Below, in pieces: positions 5,521 to 7,237 of a stretch of 7,237 bases of DNA. Within the stretch, counting starts at the first letter, position 1, and the number at the start of each line of letters is the position of its first letter. Under the pieces are notes generated by a model. The model was given only the letters and a program-made list of their open reading frames with translations. It was not told the DNA's origin and searched no databases. Origin of the DNA: CAVOBC01 sp963693635 (lineage in GTDB: Bacteria; Pseudomonadota; Gammaproteobacteria; Pseudomonadales; Azotimanducaceae). The stretch covers positions 1 through 7,237 of the forward strand of contig CAVOBC010000253.1 in the NCBI GenBank assembly GCA_963693635.1, in the 5' to 3' direction. A program made the translations under genes and the position numbers.

Positions 5521-6981
5521 ATGCGCTTTGCCATTGCTGGAATCTCACACGAAACCAACACCTACCGACGGGAACAAACTGACGCCAGCGATTTTGGTCA
5601 GGCCCGCGGTGAGCAGATTCTGCGATCACGCGGCAATGCGACCGACATCGGCGGATTCGTAACCGCGTGCGAGTCGCGCGGTATCGAACCCGTGCCGATT
5701 CTGACGGTGGGTGCCGAACCGTCAGGAACCATTGCTCGCGCTGCTTATGACGGCTTTAAGGCCGAGATTCTGGAGGGCATCGCAGACGCGAGGCCCCTCG
5801 ACGGTGTGCTGCTCGGACTGCACGGCGCGGGCGTCGTCGACGGCATCGACGATCTGGAAGCAGACCTTTCTGAGGCGGTGCGGGATCTGATTGGGGAGGG
5901 CACGCCTCTTGTGGGTACCTTCGACCTGCACGGCAACGTGTCGCAACGAATGGCCGACGCCCTTGACGGCGTATTCGCGTGCCACCAGTACCCACACATG
6001 GACCCCCACGAGCGAAGCGAAGAGGCGGTCGCACTGATCGTTCGTATGCTGGATGAGTCGTTCCGGCCCACGACCTTTGTCGAGTCGGTACCGTTGCTCG
6101 TTCCCATGACTACCACGTTTGTTGGTGCGGGGCAGGCGATGCTGGCCGAGATGCTGGAAGCGGAGTCGACGCCTGGTGTCATTGATGTGAGCTGGTTCCA
6201 CGGCTTCCCCTATGCGGACATCGACCTTGTCGGTACGCACGTGGCGGTGACCACCGACGGCGATCAGCAACTGGCAGAGTCCGTCGCCAAGCGCATGGGC
6301 GAGCGGCTTTGGGAGTCCCGGGAGTCGTTTCGCCCGCGCGGCTTGACGCCGGAGGAAGCGATCGAACGTGCGCTGCAGTCGGACGCGTGGCCGGTGGTGA
6401 TCAACGAGACCTCTGACAATCCCGGCTGCGGTGGGCCCGGCGACGGCACGCACCTTTTGCGTGCGATGATCGACGCGGGGCTTGAGGACGCGTGCTTTGG
6501 CTACATCGTCGATGCCGAGACCGCCCGGCAAGCGGTCGAGGCGGGCGCCGGATCGACGATCGACGTTGTGCTGGGCGCAAGATATGACGATTTGCATGGC
6601 ACACCGATCCACGCCGCCGCCTACGTGAAGGCCATTCACGATGGTGACCTGATATTGCAGGCAATGTTCCGCGGAGCGCGTTGGCGAATCGGCCCCATCG
6701 TCCGCCTGGTGATTGGAGGCGTCGATGTCGTGGTTGGCTCGCGGCGCTCGCAGACATTTGACACGGAACCCTTTCTGGCGGTCGGCATCGATGTGACGCG
6801 ATACCGCGTGGTTGCGTTGAAATCGAGCCATCACTTCCGGGGCGGCTTCCAGGATCTGGCGGCAGAGATCATTACGGCAGACCCGCCGGGATTGACGACG
6901 CACCGGATCAACGGGTTTGAGCGGCAAAACCTCAAACACGCCGTGTGGCCCCTCAATGCCGAGACTGAGTACATTCGGTAG
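5521..6981 (+). CDS. M81-family metallohydrolase, MlrC-like
   Basis: A 486-residue protein with both halves of the MlrC (microcystinase C) architecture: an N-terminal DUF1485-type metallohydrolase domain (about 1-290) and the MlrC C-terminal domain (about 295-475). Family-typical blocks are SHETNT (9-14), LLGLHGAG (97-104), GTFDLHGN (132-139) with Asp135/His137, HQYPHMDPHER (155-165), SWFHGFPYAD (224-233), ETSDNPGCGGPGDGTHLL (296-313) and SSHHFRGGF (435-443). The Asp/His residues in the first domain are candidate zinc ligands. MlrC itself cleaves linearised microcystin peptides, but most homologues occur without mlrA/mlrB, as here, and their substrates are unknown. No signal peptide is evident. 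It has its own strong ribosome binding site and sits after a 163 bp gap, so it may not be part of the P450 unit. Confidence 0.88.
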   Translation: MRFAIAGISHETNTYRREQTDASDFGQARGEQILRSRGNATDIGGFVTACESRGIEPVPILTVGAEPSGTIARAAYDGFKAEILEGIADARPLDGVLLGLHGAGVVDGIDDLEADLSEAVRDLIGEGTPLVGTFDLHGNVSQRMADALDGVFACHQYPHMDPHERSEEAVALIVRMLDESFRPTTFVESVPLLVPMTTTFVGAGQAMLAEMLEAESTPGVIDVSWFHGFPYADIDLVGTHVAVTTDGDQQLAESVAKRMGERLWESRESFRPRGLTPEEAIERALQSDAWPVVINETSDNPGCGGPGDGTHLLRAMIDAGLEDACFGYIVDAETARQAVEAGAGSTIDVVLGARYDDLHGTPIHAAAYVKAIHDGDLILQAMFRGARWRIGPIVRLVIGGVDVVVGSRRSQTFDTEPFLAVGIDVTRYRVVALKSSHHFRGGFQDLAAEIITADPPGLTTHRINGFERQNLKHAVWPLNAETEYIR

Positions 6982-7062
6982 TCGTACGTCGTCACGTCCT
7001 TGCGGATCATCGCTCGATTGCGTTCTGCGGGTCCTCGCGCTTATGGTCTTGGTTGCTTCCGG

Positions 7063-7068
7063 TAGAGG
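7063..7068 (+). promoter_or_regulatory. Ribosome binding site of the GNAT gene
   Basis: TAGAGG lies 9 bases before ATG-7078; its TAG is also the in-frame stop that closes the reading frame upstream. This supports ATG-7078 over the later in-frame ATG at 7093. Confidence 0.6.
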
Positions 7069-7077
7069 CTCATACCC

Positions 7078-7237
7078 ATGATTGCTCTGCGAATGACGAA
7101 ACGGGCGGATGCCGACGCGGTTCGAGCAATCCGCCTTGCGGCAGCGGATCACCTGACGGCTCTGCACGGACGCGGTCACTGGTCTGAAGTCTTCACGATC
7201 GCGACGATCAGAAAGCATGTCGTGGACAAGCCGGTTT
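7078..7237 (+). CDS. GNAT-family N-acetyltransferase, N-terminal fragment cut by the window end
   Basis: The first 53 codons of an open frame that runs off the right edge. The product begins MIALRMTKRADADAVRAI, an opening typical of GNAT acetyltransferases, where beta-1 is followed by an RxADADAVRAIR-type helix. It continues with LAAADHLTALHGRGHWSEV and TIATIRKHV, a pattern I associate with small bacterial GNAT proteins. The acetyl-CoA-binding motif lies beyond the window, so function and acceptor cannot be judged. A 96 bp gap separates it from the MlrC-like gene. Confidence 0.65.
   Translation, partial: MIALRMTKRADADAVRAIRLAAADHLTALHGRGHWSEVFTIATIRKHVVDKPV

Noticed and set aside
7018..7047. 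TTGCGT-N18-TATGGT as a promoter for the GNAT gene
   Set aside because: Only 3 of 6 and 4 of 6 consensus matches; such pairs are expected by chance.
5722..7218. Long minus-strand open frame of 498 codons opposite the MlrC-like gene
   Set aside because: It is antisense to a clear gene, its product is Arg/His-rich without recognisable motifs, and GC-rich codon use readily keeps such a frame open.

Overview
The window reads as chromosomal DNA of a GC-rich proteobacterium, more likely Gammaproteobacteria. This rests on strong GC-rich codon usage, purine-rich Shine-Dalgarno sites and a CYP153-type P450; there is no rRNA or other lineage marker, so the taxon is a weak inference. I found no tRNA, rRNA, CRISPR array or complete insertion sequence.

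Layout. Positions 1-130 hold a compact run of hairpins with imperfect terminal inverted repeats, which looks like a small non-coding mobile element (MITE-like). Its right end lies directly before the ribosome binding site of an epoxide-hydrolase-type alpha/beta hydrolase (148-1011, +). Convergent to it, with stop codons overlapping by 4 bases, is a CmcJ/NvfI-family non-heme iron oxygenase-like protein (1008-1871, -). A divergent control region of about 245 bp, dense in short direct and inverted repeats, leads to an extended SDR of the dihydroflavonol-4-reductase type (2116-3165, +). A second control region of about 200 bp precedes a CYP153-family cytochrome P450 (3370-4692, +), whose stop codon overlaps the start of a TetR-type regulator (4692-5357, +). 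After a 163 bp gap comes an M81/MlrC-family metallohydrolase (5521-6981, +), and the window ends inside a GNAT acetyltransferase gene (7078 onward, +).

How the genes may work together. The P450 (terminal hydroxylation or epoxidation of aliphatic chains), the epoxide hydrolase, the SDR and the CmcJ-like oxygenase form a plausible oxidative module acting on a hydrophobic substrate. No ferredoxin or ferredoxin reductase is present, so electron partners must lie elsewhere. The translationally coupled TetR gene is the obvious candidate regulator. The best non-coding signal is an identical split motif, AATTGACA-N7-CACAGAC, present before both the SDR and the P450; at the P450 it is part of a perfect dyad, ATTGACA-N14-TGTCAAT. 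This suggests one regulator controls both transcription units. The MlrC-like and GNAT genes have their own ribosome binding sites and may belong to a separate unit.
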